This document shows, in pieces, positions 1 to 11,630 of a DNA stretch of 52,500 bases. Position numbers and translations under genes: made by a program. The notes under the pieces were generated by a model. It did not search any database, was not told the origin of the DNA, and was given only the letters and a program-made list of their open reading frames with translations. The stretch is taken from NCBI RefSeq assembly GCF_964340395.1, contig NC_135559.1, forward strand, positions 17,416,050 to 17,468,549, read 5' to 3'. How positions within the stretch are numbered: position 1 is the first letter of the stretch; each line of letters opens with the position of its first letter. The DNA is from Glandiceps talaboti (lineage: Eukaryota; Hemichordata; Enteropneusta; Spengelidae).

Positions 1-223
1 ACATGTATGTATGTATGTATGTATGTATGTATGTATGTATGTATGTATGTATGTACATGTATGTATGTATGTATGTATGTATGTATGTATGTATGTATGT
101 ATGTACATGTATGTATGTATGTATGTATGTATGTATGTATGTATGTATGTATGTATGTATGTATATGTATGTACATGTATGTACGTATGTATGTATGTAT
201 GTATGTATGTACATGTATGTATG

Positions 224-255
<32 letters not shown>

Positions 256-320
256 TGTATGTATGTATGTATGTATATGTATGTACATGTATGTACGTAT
301 GTATGTATGTATGTATGTAA
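1..320. repeat. TGTA/ATGT tetranucleotide microsatellite
   Basis: Nearly pure (TGTA)n with occasional ACATG and ACG variants. It begins at the window edge, so its full length is unknown. The three long forward reading frames across it (MYVC repeats) are artefacts of a 4-bp period lacking stop codons. Confidence 0.97.
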
Positions 321-384
321 TAAATGCCGTCCGGGTAAATACACGCCGACGTAGGAGGCGTGTATTGCCAGGATGGCATTTATC
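319..384. repeat. short foldback (hairpin) sequence
   Basis: Two arms of about 28 bp read as imperfect inverted copies. The inner parts, AATACACGCC and GGCGTGTATT, are perfect complements around an 8-base centre, and the outer parts (ATAAATGCC and GGCATTTAT) also pair. It sits directly at the end of the TGTA microsatellite. It could be a minimal foldback transposon or a transposon terminus. Confidence 0.7.
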
Positions 385-1476
385 TTGTACCCCGGCTAAT
401 AATGCGATAGTGTCATATTCTTTCCAGGAAAAACTCCATACACTCATTGTTTATGTTTTGATTTTCGATGAGACACCCTGACGCCAACGAGACTTCCAAT
501 CGAAGCTGACACGTGTCAACAAACTGGATACACGCCTGTGTCAACATTCAATGTCACACACGTATATCGCTATGTTGCACGACGAAAATAGCAATTACAT
601 CCCAATGGACAGAGTATTTCATACCACTATGTATTTGCTTGATATTATTACGCAGGACATTCATACTACAAACTACTCAATACAATCACATCCATCATGT
701 GTATGCACCTATAGTGATATGAAATTTAATCGCCACTGATAAAACAAAACATGGCTACTGACATCAAAACTACAACTTTCAGCGAAATTGTGTATCTGTG
801 TCTATTTTGTCCATTCCGTCTTCAGCGAAATTGTTTATCTGTGTCTATTCAAACTTTTGAATTGTCGTGTATTACGAAGCAATAGTAGTACCGTCTACCT
901 CTCGCAAGTTGTAGTAAAATACACCATTCAAACTACAGTGCAATACCGTCCACAATTATTGTGACTTTTTGTCCATTCCGTCTTCATCCCTCTCCTCGGC
1001 CCAACTATTCCATACTTGCATGATGAGCTAGTATTTTTTTCTGTGTATTTTTCAGTACACTTTTCTTCAGTTTCTGATCTATATCCTCAAATGTCATAAC
1101 AGCAAACCGTCGCTTTCTCCCTGCCATTATACCGTCTACCTTGTAAGTACAAGTTGTAGTATGTGTATTTTATTCACCTTCTAAATACACTCTGAGGTAA
1201 TGTTTATTATTACGAAAATAGTGTTCAACGTGTGAACGGAAGTCTTATCTGTTCAGTCACAGTCTGGGGTCATGTTTTTGTTATGATTGTCTGCGTCTAA
1301 TCACTCTTCCCTGGATGCCATTAATTGGATCTCATACACAGAAAATACACTCCCGCCACTAACATTTGATAAATTTGCTACTCTGCTCATACACCTGTCT
1401 TCACGCTTTTCCCTGATTGGTCAATAGCCCTCATTTGTAACTGTCAGTCGAAATTTAACGCCCAGCCGGAGTACAA
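385..1476. other. gene-free stretch with short internal direct repeats
   Basis: No exon or conserved coding frame is recognisable. Short direct repeats are visible: TTCAGCGAAATTGT near 780 and 823, TGTCCATTCCGTCTTCA near 808 and 970, and ACCGTCTACCT near 890 and 1131. These suggest an old local duplication. The 60-70 codon frames here have no recognisable content. Confidence 0.6.
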
Positions 1477-1499
1477 GTATGTATGTACATGTATGTATG

Positions 1500-1531
<32 letters not shown>

Positions 1532-1669
1532 TGTATGTATGTATGTATATGTATGTATGTATGTATGTATGTACGTACGTACGTACGTACGTACATACGT
1601 ACACACGTACATATTCATGCATGCATGTACATTGTATGTGTGTGTATAATGTATGTATGTATGTATGTA

Positions 1670-1704
<35 letters not shown>

Positions 1705-1750
1705 ATGTATGTCTGTGTGTCTGTGTATGTGTGTTATGCATGTATGCATG
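1477..1750. repeat. TGTA / TACG / TG microsatellite
   Basis: A compound tract: (TGTA)n, then (TACG)n, then (TG)n. The same kind of tract lies at 8375-8845. Both are followed by the same unique-looking sequence containing TTTAAGTGGTCACTGTAT, so the microsatellite is part of a larger duplicated unit. Confidence 0.95.
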
Positions 1751-3535
1751 TATTCAATCATGAAAATTTAAGTGGTCACTGTATTTCAACATTACTGTGC
1801 TACAGATACCGTAGTCAAGTTAAAATGTAGAGACTGAGGTATTTGTTTACATCATAAAATGACCGACATGTGAAAATGGTTTTTAAGGTCATAGGTCAAA
1901 GATAACTTGAAATATAGTTCTGTTTATTTACAGGGTTAGAAGAATATTTCATATTGTCAAGTTGTGATAATTTGACAAGACATTGTGTGTTTATTGAACA
2001 CCTCTGAAGTGTTCTATGTGGAGTCAAATGTACTATATATATTATCTAGGTTAGATGTTGTCATGTTGTAACCATGGTTTTGTCTTGAGTCAACAATATA
2101 GCATTTAAGTGACAGGTCAATACCACTTGAAATAAATGTTAATGTTTGCAGACTGAACCATAGAGTTCACAACGTTATGATAAAACAAGATACAACACAC
2201 CTGGGCCTTGATAGTGCTTTGCTTTCTATCATCTAAGATAATTAATAACCACGGTTTTGTCATATCTCAACAGCAGCATTTAGATCACAGATCAATATCA
2301 CCTTCAATCAATTTTACTGTGTGACAGGACACAGATAAAAGTTTGTTTTTTTTCTAAATATTCACTTGATAGTATATAGGTATAGGGAAAATCATATTTG
2401 GTGTGTCCCTAGAAATTGTTTTGTGTGAATGTTGTGTCAGATTGCCATAGAGGGCGCACTTGACTTAACAGCATTAACTTGATGTTTGCTTTTATTGAAC
2501 ACAAATTTGTGCTTCCATTGTACTTTTGTTTTGTGATCATATTAAACACCTTTAGAAACTATTTTTTCTTGATTAAGTATTTATTTATCCTAGATGTAAG
2601 TTTAAAATAATTCTTACAATATTATACATTCCCCTTTCAACTATCTAGTATATACATTCTAACATAGAACAATTTTGATATATTTTCACCACAGTGTTCA
2701 GTACTGTAAGCATTCAAGTCATGAGTATTTAAGTGGTCACTGTATTGTAACATCACAGAGCTACAGGTAGTCATGTTGAAATGTAGCAACTGAGGCATTT
2801 GTTTACATCATAAAATGACTGACATGAGACAAATAGCAGTCAAAGGTCAAAGATAATATGAAATGAGTTATAGTAACTGTTTATTGACAGGGTTAGAAGA
2901 ACATTTTAGTTTCATATTATTGTCAAGTTATTACAATTTGACATTGTGTGTTTACTGAACATCTCTGAAGTGTTGAAAGTGTAGTCAAATGTATGCATAT
3001 TATCTAGGTAATAGGTATTTTATCTAAGTTTTTGTCATTTGTCAACAGTAGCATTTTAGGTCACAGGTCAATATACCACTTGAAATAAATTTTACTGTGA
3101 TCACCACGACAGTTTACAGACTGAGAGTTCACAAGTTTATGATATAACTGGATAGTGCAGACCTGACTAGCGTGTCCTCTAATCAAAGAAAACATTTTGG
3201 TGAAAATTATAAAAACTTTTTTTTCTGTATATTCACCTGATAGTAAAGGTATAGTGAAAAAAAAAATCGTATTTGGTACATCACAAGAAATTGTTGTGTG
3301 TCTGTGTTGTGTCAGATTGCCATAGAGGGCGCACTTTACTGATGTTGTTTTTTTAACACAACTTTTGTGTGCTTACAATGTAGTTTTGAGAAATGTATTC
3401 ATTCTAGTAGACAACTTTAGAAGCCATGTTTTTCTCAATTTATGAATTTACCCTAGATGTGAGTTTGAAATAGTTATCACAATTGTTTACAAATACTTAA
3501 CTCTGAATACAGTACTTAACCCGGTATTCCGAATG
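1751..3535. repeat. A1-A2 dimer of roughly 0.9-1 kb monomers, copy 1
   Basis: Two diverged monomers lie head to tail. Each starts near a TTTAAGTGGTCACTGTAT motif (about 1770 and 2728) and each contains a GCCATAGAGGGCGCACTT core (about 2445 and 3318), followed by a CCTAGATGTRAGTTTRAA tail. The same dimer recurs at 8846-10740 and 11631-13450. No coding capacity is seen. Confidence 0.85.
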
Positions 3536-3760
3536 AGTGCCACGTCATCGAGGCCGAATGATTCCCCTCATGTCAGCCGTATCCCTCCGATGGATTTCAT
3601 ATTACTATACTTTGACGTCACACCCTGGAAATATGAAGGTCTATGTATATAATAAAAATAGTTATCACAATAGTTTACTAATACTTAACTCTGAATACAG
3701 TACAAATAGTTATCACAATAGTTTACTAATACTTAACTCTGAATACAGTACAAATACTTG
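3460..3760. repeat. 48-bp tandem repeat (three copies)
   Basis: The segment AGTTATCACAATAGTTTACT, then ATACTTAACTCTGAATACAG, is present about three times. The same unit occurs twice at 5404-5490 and once at 10652-10700. A different short sequence (about 3520-3650) is inserted between the first and second copies. Confidence 0.8.
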
Positions 3761-4440
3761 TTTTATAGTTTTCAAATATTGCAAAATTATTTTTTTCTCA
3801 TCAAGTTCAAATAAATGTTTATCATTATTTTCCTTAATGTCAATTTTAGCAACTTATGAAGTTCTATTACAAGTATTTTGTAGAATCTTCTTAAGTTTTG
3901 AGTGTTATCCTCTTTTTCTCAAGACTGCTGTAAAGGTTATAGTTTAATACTAGAAATGGTAAATTTGTCATAAAACTATACATCAACAAGTACTTTAATC
4001 TAAATTGCTTTCTATATCAAACTTAAAAACCTTAAGAAAGTGTCAATTATTTGTCAGTAAAAACATACACTAACAAGTAGTCTAATGTTAGTTACTTTCA
4101 TTATCTCTACACAAAAATAAACACCTTGAGAAAATGTCAATGATTTACTTTGAGAGTTGAATTGCACCATGTTTGTACATGTTTGTAGTTATCTGCCACC
4201 TTGTTTCTTAACAATTATAAATCAATTCATTTTGGAGTGATTTAAATAATTTTAGCTGAGAGTATAATGTTGTGTAGATGTTTTGCAGGGATTTCACTTA
4301 CAGTGATTACGAAAAGTCATAGAAAATTGATTTTCAAATTACATTTTACACCATTTTTGACACATTTTCAACACAAAATTGTTATTTGTATACATTATAA
4401 CCCTTTTCAACTAATCATATCAATAGTACATTTCTGACAT
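3760..4440. other. AT-rich gene-free stretch
   Basis: No exon or RNA gene is recognised. Parts (for example TTAAAAACCTTAAGAAAGTG near 4022) recur near 5822 and 13738, so this belongs to the duplicated non-coding blocks of this arm. Confidence 0.6.
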
Positions 4441-6610
4441 GTTTTCAAACAAAGTGTTCTTGTATGTATTCAGTCAGTTTTCAAGTGATCACTGCATTTC
4501 AACTTCACTTTATATAGTCATGTTAAAATGTAGGGACTGATGAGGCATTTGTTTGCATCATAAAATGACTGACATGTGACAAAATAGCAGTTAGGTCATA
4601 GGTCACAAAGATAACATGAAATGAGTTTTAAGTTCTGTGACTCAGACAGTTTATTGACTGGGTTAAAAGAACATTTTATATTGTTAAGTTATGACAATTT
4701 GACAAGACATTGTGTGTTTATTTAACACCTCTGAAGTAAATTGTGGATTTTTTAAAACTTGTTTTTATTGTACTATTTAAGTTAGTTGTTGTATCCACAT
4801 TTTGTCATGTGTCAACAGTGGCATGAAAGGTCACAGGTCGCGGATCAATACCACTTGAAATAAATTTTCCTGTGTGTCAGGACAGTCTACAGACTGAGAG
4901 TTTACAAGGTTATGATAAAACTGGATAGTGCAGACCATTGCCTGAATAGTGTTTTGCAGTGTAGTATCTGAGATGATTAGTACCCATGGTTTTGTCACGT
5001 CTCAACAGTGGTGTATAAGTCACAGATACATCGATATATATACTTGAAATAAATTTTCCTGTGTGTCAGGACAGTTTGCAGACTGAGAGTTTACAAGGTT
5101 ATGATATATAACTGGACAGTACAGACCTGACTAAGTGTGCCCTGTTGAAAATGATAAAAACTATTTTTTTCTGTATTTTCACCTGAGCATGGGGGATAGG
5201 GAAAACTCATATGTGGTGTATCCCCAGAAATCATTATGTGTCTGTATTGTGTCAGATTGCCATAGAGGGCACACTTCACTTGACAGAGTTAAACCTGATG
5301 TTTGCTTACAATGTAGTTGTGTGAAAATGTATTCATTATATTAGACAATTTTATAAGCCATGTTTTTCTCAATTGATGAATTTACCCTAGATGTGAGATT
5401 AAAATAGTTATCACAATAGTTTACCAACTCTGAATACAGTACAAATAGTTATCACAATAGTTTACTAATACTTAACTCTGAATACAGTACAAATACTTGT
5501 TTTATGGTTTTGCTCAAGTTTGATGAAATAACACAAAATTATTTTTTCCCATCAAGTTCAAATAAATGTTTATCATTCTTTTTAATGCTAATTTTAGCAA
5601 CTTACAAAGTTTTATTACAAGTATTTTATAGACTATTTCATATAATGCCATGCAAACTGAACCCATGACAAACATTTCACTCTCATTCTTCCTAATCTTC
5701 AGAGTCCTAAACATCTTTTTGTGAACACTACTGTAAAGGTAGTTACTGGAAATGGTAAATTTGTCATGAAAATATAGATTAAGAAGCATACATAGTTTAA
5801 TCTAGATTTCTCTCTGTATGAAACTTAAAAACCTTAAGAAAGTGTCAATTATTTGTCATGAACAACATACATTGACAAGTGGTCTAATATAAGTTCCTTG
5901 ATTTCTATATGAAACTAAACACCTGGAGAAAATATTAATTACTCGACTTTGAGAGTTGAATTACCTCATTTCTGTAGTTGTCTGCCATGCTGTTTCTTAA
6001 TCAATTCCTTTGAGAGTGATTTAATTTTTACTGACTATATCTTACATGTGTAGATGTTTTACTTGTATTTTAGTTATAGTGATTACATTCAGATACATTT
6101 CTACATGGACAATTTATTTTCACATTTTATACCAGTAAAGAGACAACAATTGTAATGAAAAATGACAATAGCTTTATTAAACATGCAGTACTAACGTCAT
6201 AATTACAACTTTCAATAATTATTTATTTTTTCAATGACAATGTAATTTTCATACTTATATACAAGGCAATAAATATCATTTAAAGTTATAAACTTTGAGT
6301 CTTGTGTTGTAATGAAAACTGAAATATTTAGACCTTTAAAAAACAGCCTTGCAAACGATTATTATTTTTATACTCTTGTCATAAAGTCTTGTATTTTATC
6401 GAAACAACAAATTATTACTTTTCAGAATATCAAATCTGATTATTTTTCAGTTCTTTATTAAATTTTAAAAAAAGTTAACATTTTGTTTTAACTTTTATTT
6501 AAATTTGATAAATAACTGAGAAATTATCAGATTTGATTTATATACCATACAAATTTATGTCATATTTCTGTACAGAAACCAACACCTTACCTCCAAGACT
6601 ACATCTTGTG
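4440..6610. repeat. segmental duplication block, colinear with 12,590-14,690
   Basis: It begins with an A2-type monomer (GGGCACACTT core near 5265) and continues through AT-rich sequence. That sequence reappears in the same order at 12,590-14,690, for example AACATGCAGTACTAACGTCA near 6180 and 14,174. Shared order over about 2 kb shows one ancestral block duplicated locally. No genes are seen. Confidence 0.8.
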
Positions 6611-6965
6611 ATAACATAGTGAAAGTGAATGCTGAATATTCACTATTGAGGGTGATGTGTTAGTAACCTCTCTCCTCCAGTGTAGTATAACACATGATAA
6701 CATAGTGAAAGTGAATGCTGAATATTCACTATTGAGGGTGATGTGTTAGTAACCTCTCTCCTCCAGTGTAGTATAACACATGATAACATAGAGAAAGTGA
6801 ATGCTGAATTATCACTATTGAGGGTGATGTGTTAGTAACCTCTCTCCTCTAGTGTAGTATAACACATGATAACATAGTGAAAGTGAATGCTGAATATTCA
6901 CTATTGAGGGTGATGTGTTAGTACTTTTTAACCTCTCCCGTCTAGCATGGTATAACATATGATAA
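6600..6965. repeat. 88-bp minisatellite, four copies
   Basis: Four near-identical units each carry GATAACATAGTGAAAGTGAA, then GAATATTCACTATTGAGGG and GTAACCTCTCTCCTC. Only one copy is present at the equivalent place in the sister block (14,620-14,700), so the expansion followed the block duplication. Confidence 0.92.
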
Positions 6966-7014
6966 CATAGGTCAGTTCAGTTCATAAATCAATGTCATAG
7001 AACATGTTCGTTGG

Positions 7015-8045
7015 TGATCACTTCACTTATGTCGGTGAATGTGATTAACACAAACCACAAAGGAAGCAAAATCTGATGCAAAAATTAGTTTTATTGTTCT
7101 TGTAAGTATCACAGTAATTAGTCCCAGAACAAAATACCGCCAATGGCACTGTAGCACAACTGTAGTTAGCTGTTGGTATGGGTGTGGTCTTGTTGTTAGA
7201 CATATTTGCATAGATTTTTGGAATCTTTAATTTGCCTACTCTTTCCAGTTTACATCTTTGCAATACAAGCAATCATTAAACCATTGCTGTGGGCATGGTA
7301 CTGTTGGTAGGCATATTTGCATACTTTTGAAAAATATTTATTCACTTACCTACCAATCCCTGTTGTTATCTGTGTAATATGCATCATCATTTCATTGTTG
7401 CTAAGGGCATGGTCATGGTTGCTATGAAAAATTGTATCTAAATGTTTTCAACAATAACTGCAGAATGACACATCCAGAAACATCGCCCACCAAGTTTCAA
7501 CCCCATTCAACATGCAGTTTCAAGACATAAGTTTTTGACCAAAGTTGAGAATTTTAGACCTAATTTGCATATCGCTGATGACATCATCATATAATGAATA
7601 TATAGCTTCATCTACACTTCTCCAGTTCAATATGCTTGGTACTTTTGGAACGATAGATTTTTGACCAAAAACACACATTTTTAGACTAATTTGCATATCC
7701 CTGATGGGATCATTATGTTATGAACAATTCTTAACATAAACTCCCCTACGAATGTTGCCACCAAATTTCAGACCAATCTACCCTGTAGTTTTTAAGTTTA
7801 AGTTTCTGACCAAAAACCATATTTTTTAAGCCAAATCACACACCGGTGATAAAATGATTTTGATTTGAACAATTTCCAAACTACCGGTAGACACCAAAGG
7901 TGCTACCAGTACACCCACCAAATATCATGACGATTGTTCCTGCAGTTTTTGACTTTAAGTTCTACACACACACAGATCATAGACAGGCAGACACTTTGCC
8001 ATGTCTATAGCACTAATGAACCCTATCAATTTAGTTGTGCTGGTC
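7015..8045 (-). repeat. dispersed repeat, inverted relative to the copy at 46.2-47.3 kb
   Basis: Read on the minus strand, this aligns colinearly with 46,190-47,330. Shared pieces include ATGATATTTGGTGGGT, GGAAATTGTTCAAATCAAAA, TGATATGCAAATTAG-like segments and GCATGGTCATGGTTGCTA (which is TAGCAACCATGACCAC-like on the other strand). Internally it consists of degenerate tandem units of about 110-130 bp. It is probably a mobile-element derivative, but no coding region is seen. Confidence 0.75.
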
Positions 8046-8374
8046 AAATGTTTGTTTTGTATTATATTAATTCTGTATGTATCTTATAAAGTAGACAATG
8101 CATTTACATATAACACTTGTCAGTATTCTTTAGGTTGACCAGGGTTTGCTTATAATTTGTCAAACTCCATCTGATTTGTTTATAATAAGTACCTTGACTT
8201 GTAAGAGAACAAATCTATCTGAATGAAATGATTGCTATTACCGGGTAAATGTAATTTGTACAACAGAAAATAACTTGACACATTTTCAACAAAATTATTA
8301 TTTGTATATGTTTAATATTATCATTAACCCTTTTCAAAATACATTTTTTTTTTTTTTTTACATATTTTCAAGTA
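8046..8374. other. AT-rich gene-free spacer
   Basis: No coding or RNA feature is recognised. It ends in an oligo-T run (8346-8360) just before the TGTA microsatellite. The text around 8276-8340 resembles 4360-4440, so it is probably part of the duplicated unit. Confidence 0.5.
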
Positions 8375-8512
8375 GAGTATTATGTATGTATGTATGTATG
8401 TATGTCTGCCTGTATGTATGTATGTATGTATGTATGTATGTGTATGTATGTATGTATGTATGTATGTATGTATGTACGTACGTACGCATGTACATATTCA
8501 TTCATGCATGCA

Positions 8513-8545
<33 letters not shown>

Positions 8546-8788
8546 ATGTGTGTGTGTGTGTGTGTGTGTGTTATGCATGTATGTATGTATGTATGTATGT
8601 ATGTATGTATGTATGTGTGTGTGTATGTGTGTATGTGTGTATGTGTGTGTGTGTGTTATGTATGTATGTATGTATGTATGAATGTATGTATGTATGTGTG
8701 TGTTTATGTGTGTATATGTGTGTGTGTATAATGCATGTATGTATGTATGTATGTATGTATGTATGTATGTATGTGTGTGTTTATGTGT

Positions 8789-8820
<32 letters not shown>

Positions 8821-8845
8821 ATAATGCATGTATGTATGTATTCAG
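8375..8845. repeat. TGTA / TG compound microsatellite
   Basis: This is a longer relative of the tract at 1477-1750, with TGTA, TACG, TG and TTATGCATG interruptions in several sub-blocks. Reading frames across it (MYVC and CVCV repeats) are microsatellite artefacts. Confidence 0.96.
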
Positions 8846-10740
8846 TCATGAAAATTTAAGTGGTCACTGTATTTTAACATTGCAGTGCTACAGATACTGT
8901 AGTCATGTTAGAATGTAGAGACTGAGGTATTTGTTTACATCACAAAATGACTGACATGTGAAAAATGGTGTTTAAGGTCATAGGTCAAAGATAACTTGAA
9001 ATGAGTTCTGTTTATTGACAGGGTTAGAAGGAATATTTTATATTGTCAAGTTAATATGACAATTTGACAAGACATTATGTGTTTATTGACCACCTCTGAA
9101 GTGTTCTATGTGGAGTCAAATGTACTGTATATATTATCTAGGTTAGTTGTTGTCATGTTGTAACCATGGTTTTGTCTATTGTCAACAATAGCAATTAAGT
9201 CACAGGTTAATACCAGTTGAAATAAATGTTACTGTTTGCACACTGAACCAGAGTTCACAAGGTTATGATAAAACTAGATACAGCATACGTACTGGGCCTT
9301 AATAGTGCTTTGCTTTGTATCATCTAGGATAATTAGTTACAATGGTTTTGTCTTATCTCAACAGTAGCATTTAGATCACAGATCAGTATCACCTTAAATC
9401 AATTTTACTCTGTGCCAGGACAGTTTGCAGACTGATAACGGGGGTTATGATAAAACTGCGGGGTACACCAGATCTGACTAGTAAGCCCTATCTTCAAAGA
9501 AAACATTTTCTTGAAACAGATAAAAGTAGTTTTTTTCTGAATATTCGCTTGATAGTAAGGTATAGGAAAAAAAATCATAATTGGCGTGTCCCCAGAATTT
9601 GTTGTGTGTGAATGTTGTGTCAGATTGCCATAGAGGGCGCACTTGATGTTTGCTTTTATTGAACACAAATTTGTGTGCTTCCATTGTATTTTTGTTTTTT
9701 GATTATATTAGACAACTTTAGAAACTATTTTTTCTTGATTAAGCATTTATTTATCCTAGATGTAAGTTTAAAATAGTTCTTACAATATTATCCATTCCCC
9801 TTTCAACTATCTAGTATATACATTCTAACATAGAACAATTTTGATATATTTTCATCACAGTGTTCAGTACTGTAAGCATTCAAGTCATGAGTATTTAAGT
9901 GGTCACTGTATTGTAACATCACAGAGCTACAGGTAGTCATGTTGAAATGTAGTGACTGAGGCATTTGTTTACATCATAAAATGACTGACATGTGACAAAT
10001 AGCAGTTAGGTCAGAGTCAAAGATAACATGAAATGAGTTATAGAAACTGTTTATTGACAGGGTTAGAAGAACATTTTAGTTTTATATTGTCAAGTTATTA
10101 CAATTTGACATTGTGTGTTTACTGAACATCTCTGAAGTGTTGAAAGTGTAGACAAATGTATGCATATTATCTAGGTAATAGGTGTTTTATCCAAGTTTTT
10201 GTCATCCATCAACAGTGGCATGAAAGGTCACAGGTCAGTACCACTTGAAATAAATGTTACTGTGTGCCAGGACAGTTTACAGACTGAGAGTTTACAAGGT
10301 TATCATATAACTGGATAGTACAGACCTGACTAGTGTGTCCACTAATTAAAGAAAACATTTTGTTGAAAATTATGAAAACTATTTTTTTTCTGTATATTCA
10401 CCTGATAGTAAGGTACAGTGAAAAAAAGTCATATTTGGTAAATCACCAGCAATTGTTGTGTGTCTGTGTTGTGTCAGATTGTCATAGAGGGCGCACTTCA
10501 CTCGACACAGTTAAACCTGATGTTGTTGTTTTTTTAACACAACTTTTGCATGCTTACAAGTTTTATGAAATGTATTCATTATATTAGACAACTTTGGAAG
10601 ACATGTTTTTTTCACAATTGATGAATTTATATACCCTAGATGTGAGTTTAAAATAGTTATCACAATAGTTTACAAATACTTAACTCTGAATACAGTACAA
10701 ATACTTGTTTAATGGTTTTGCTCAAGTTTGATGAAATAAC
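8846..10740. repeat. A1-A2 dimer, copy 2
   Basis: It has the same order of landmarks as 1751-3535: TTTAAGTGGTCACTGTAT (about 8857 and 9894), AGAGGGCGCACTT cores (about 9631 and 10,487) and the CCTAGATGT tail. A1 here resembles A1 elsewhere more closely than it resembles A2, as expected of a higher-order repeat. Confidence 0.85.
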
Positions 10741-11630
10741 ACAAAACTATCTGCGTGTTACCTGTGCCACGTACACATAATTCTCGAAATTGAGAACTTC
10801 ATTTATAAATTCTCTACCTGTGCAATAAGTGCATGTTATTTTTGTTCCATGTTATGTACTCCTTTTGCATATGGGCCGGTGGCCTAGTAAAACAATAAAA
10901 CCTTATTACATATTCGATGGGTAGGCTGTATCACTCAGCCGTGTCTCACTCACAAGACGAATGCAAATTTGGGGGGGGGGGGGGACTCCTGGAGTAATGA
11001 CTCGAAAAGTCAGGGACGATTACTCACACAGAGCCTGCAGGTGCTAATTATGTTTGCTGGGCCTGGGTGATCGACTCTGGGATTGGCTGTGGTCTGACTG
11101 GGAAAGCCATGACAGTTTCACAGCAACGTGATATAGAGCGTGCAACATAGCCCTGTCATGTAGTCCCAAACCCGAATGGATCTCTGTAGCATTTGTGTGT
11201 GTTTGTTTGTATGTCTGCATAACGGAAAATCGCTGGGAGGAATTTCCAGCACAAAAAAAAAATAAAAAAATAAAAAAATAAAAACCGATTCCCTAAAATG
11301 ACGACGACAACAACAACAACAAAAAACAACAACATATTGCTTTCTCAATATCGAGTGCAAGGTATCGTGCAATTTCTGAAAACCAAATGTCCTTTACAGG
11401 CCTTATTCATCAAATTTCAATTCTATGAATAATTTTTAAAAACTACCCTTTATAACTTTATTGCAAATTTGTCCATATTAACAGACATCAGTAGAATACA
11501 ATAAATTATAAAGAAGAACATTTGTATGCAGAAACAGAAAAAAAGAGATGCACTATTTCACAATTTGAAAGTCAACATAACTTATCAGTTATACAGATAA
11601 ACATGTAATAATAAGCCTCTGATGTCAGGT
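10741..11630. mobile_element. inserted block with retroelement-like 3' ends
   Basis: This block interrupts the dimer array and has no relative among the other dimers. It holds GGGCCGGTGGCCT followed by an AATAAA (about 10,875-10,900), which resembles the 3' end of a non-LTR element. It also has a 14-base G run near 10,972 and a segment ending in an A-rich (A6-9 T)n tail (11,250-11,285). No coding domain is seen. The mobile-element call is an inference. Confidence 0.4.

Noticed and set aside
3-481. Long forward frames with MYVC-type repeats
   Set aside because: They are translations of a TGTA microsatellite that lacks stops in three frames. The same applies to the frames at 1421-1830, 8275-8918 and 39,798-40,281.
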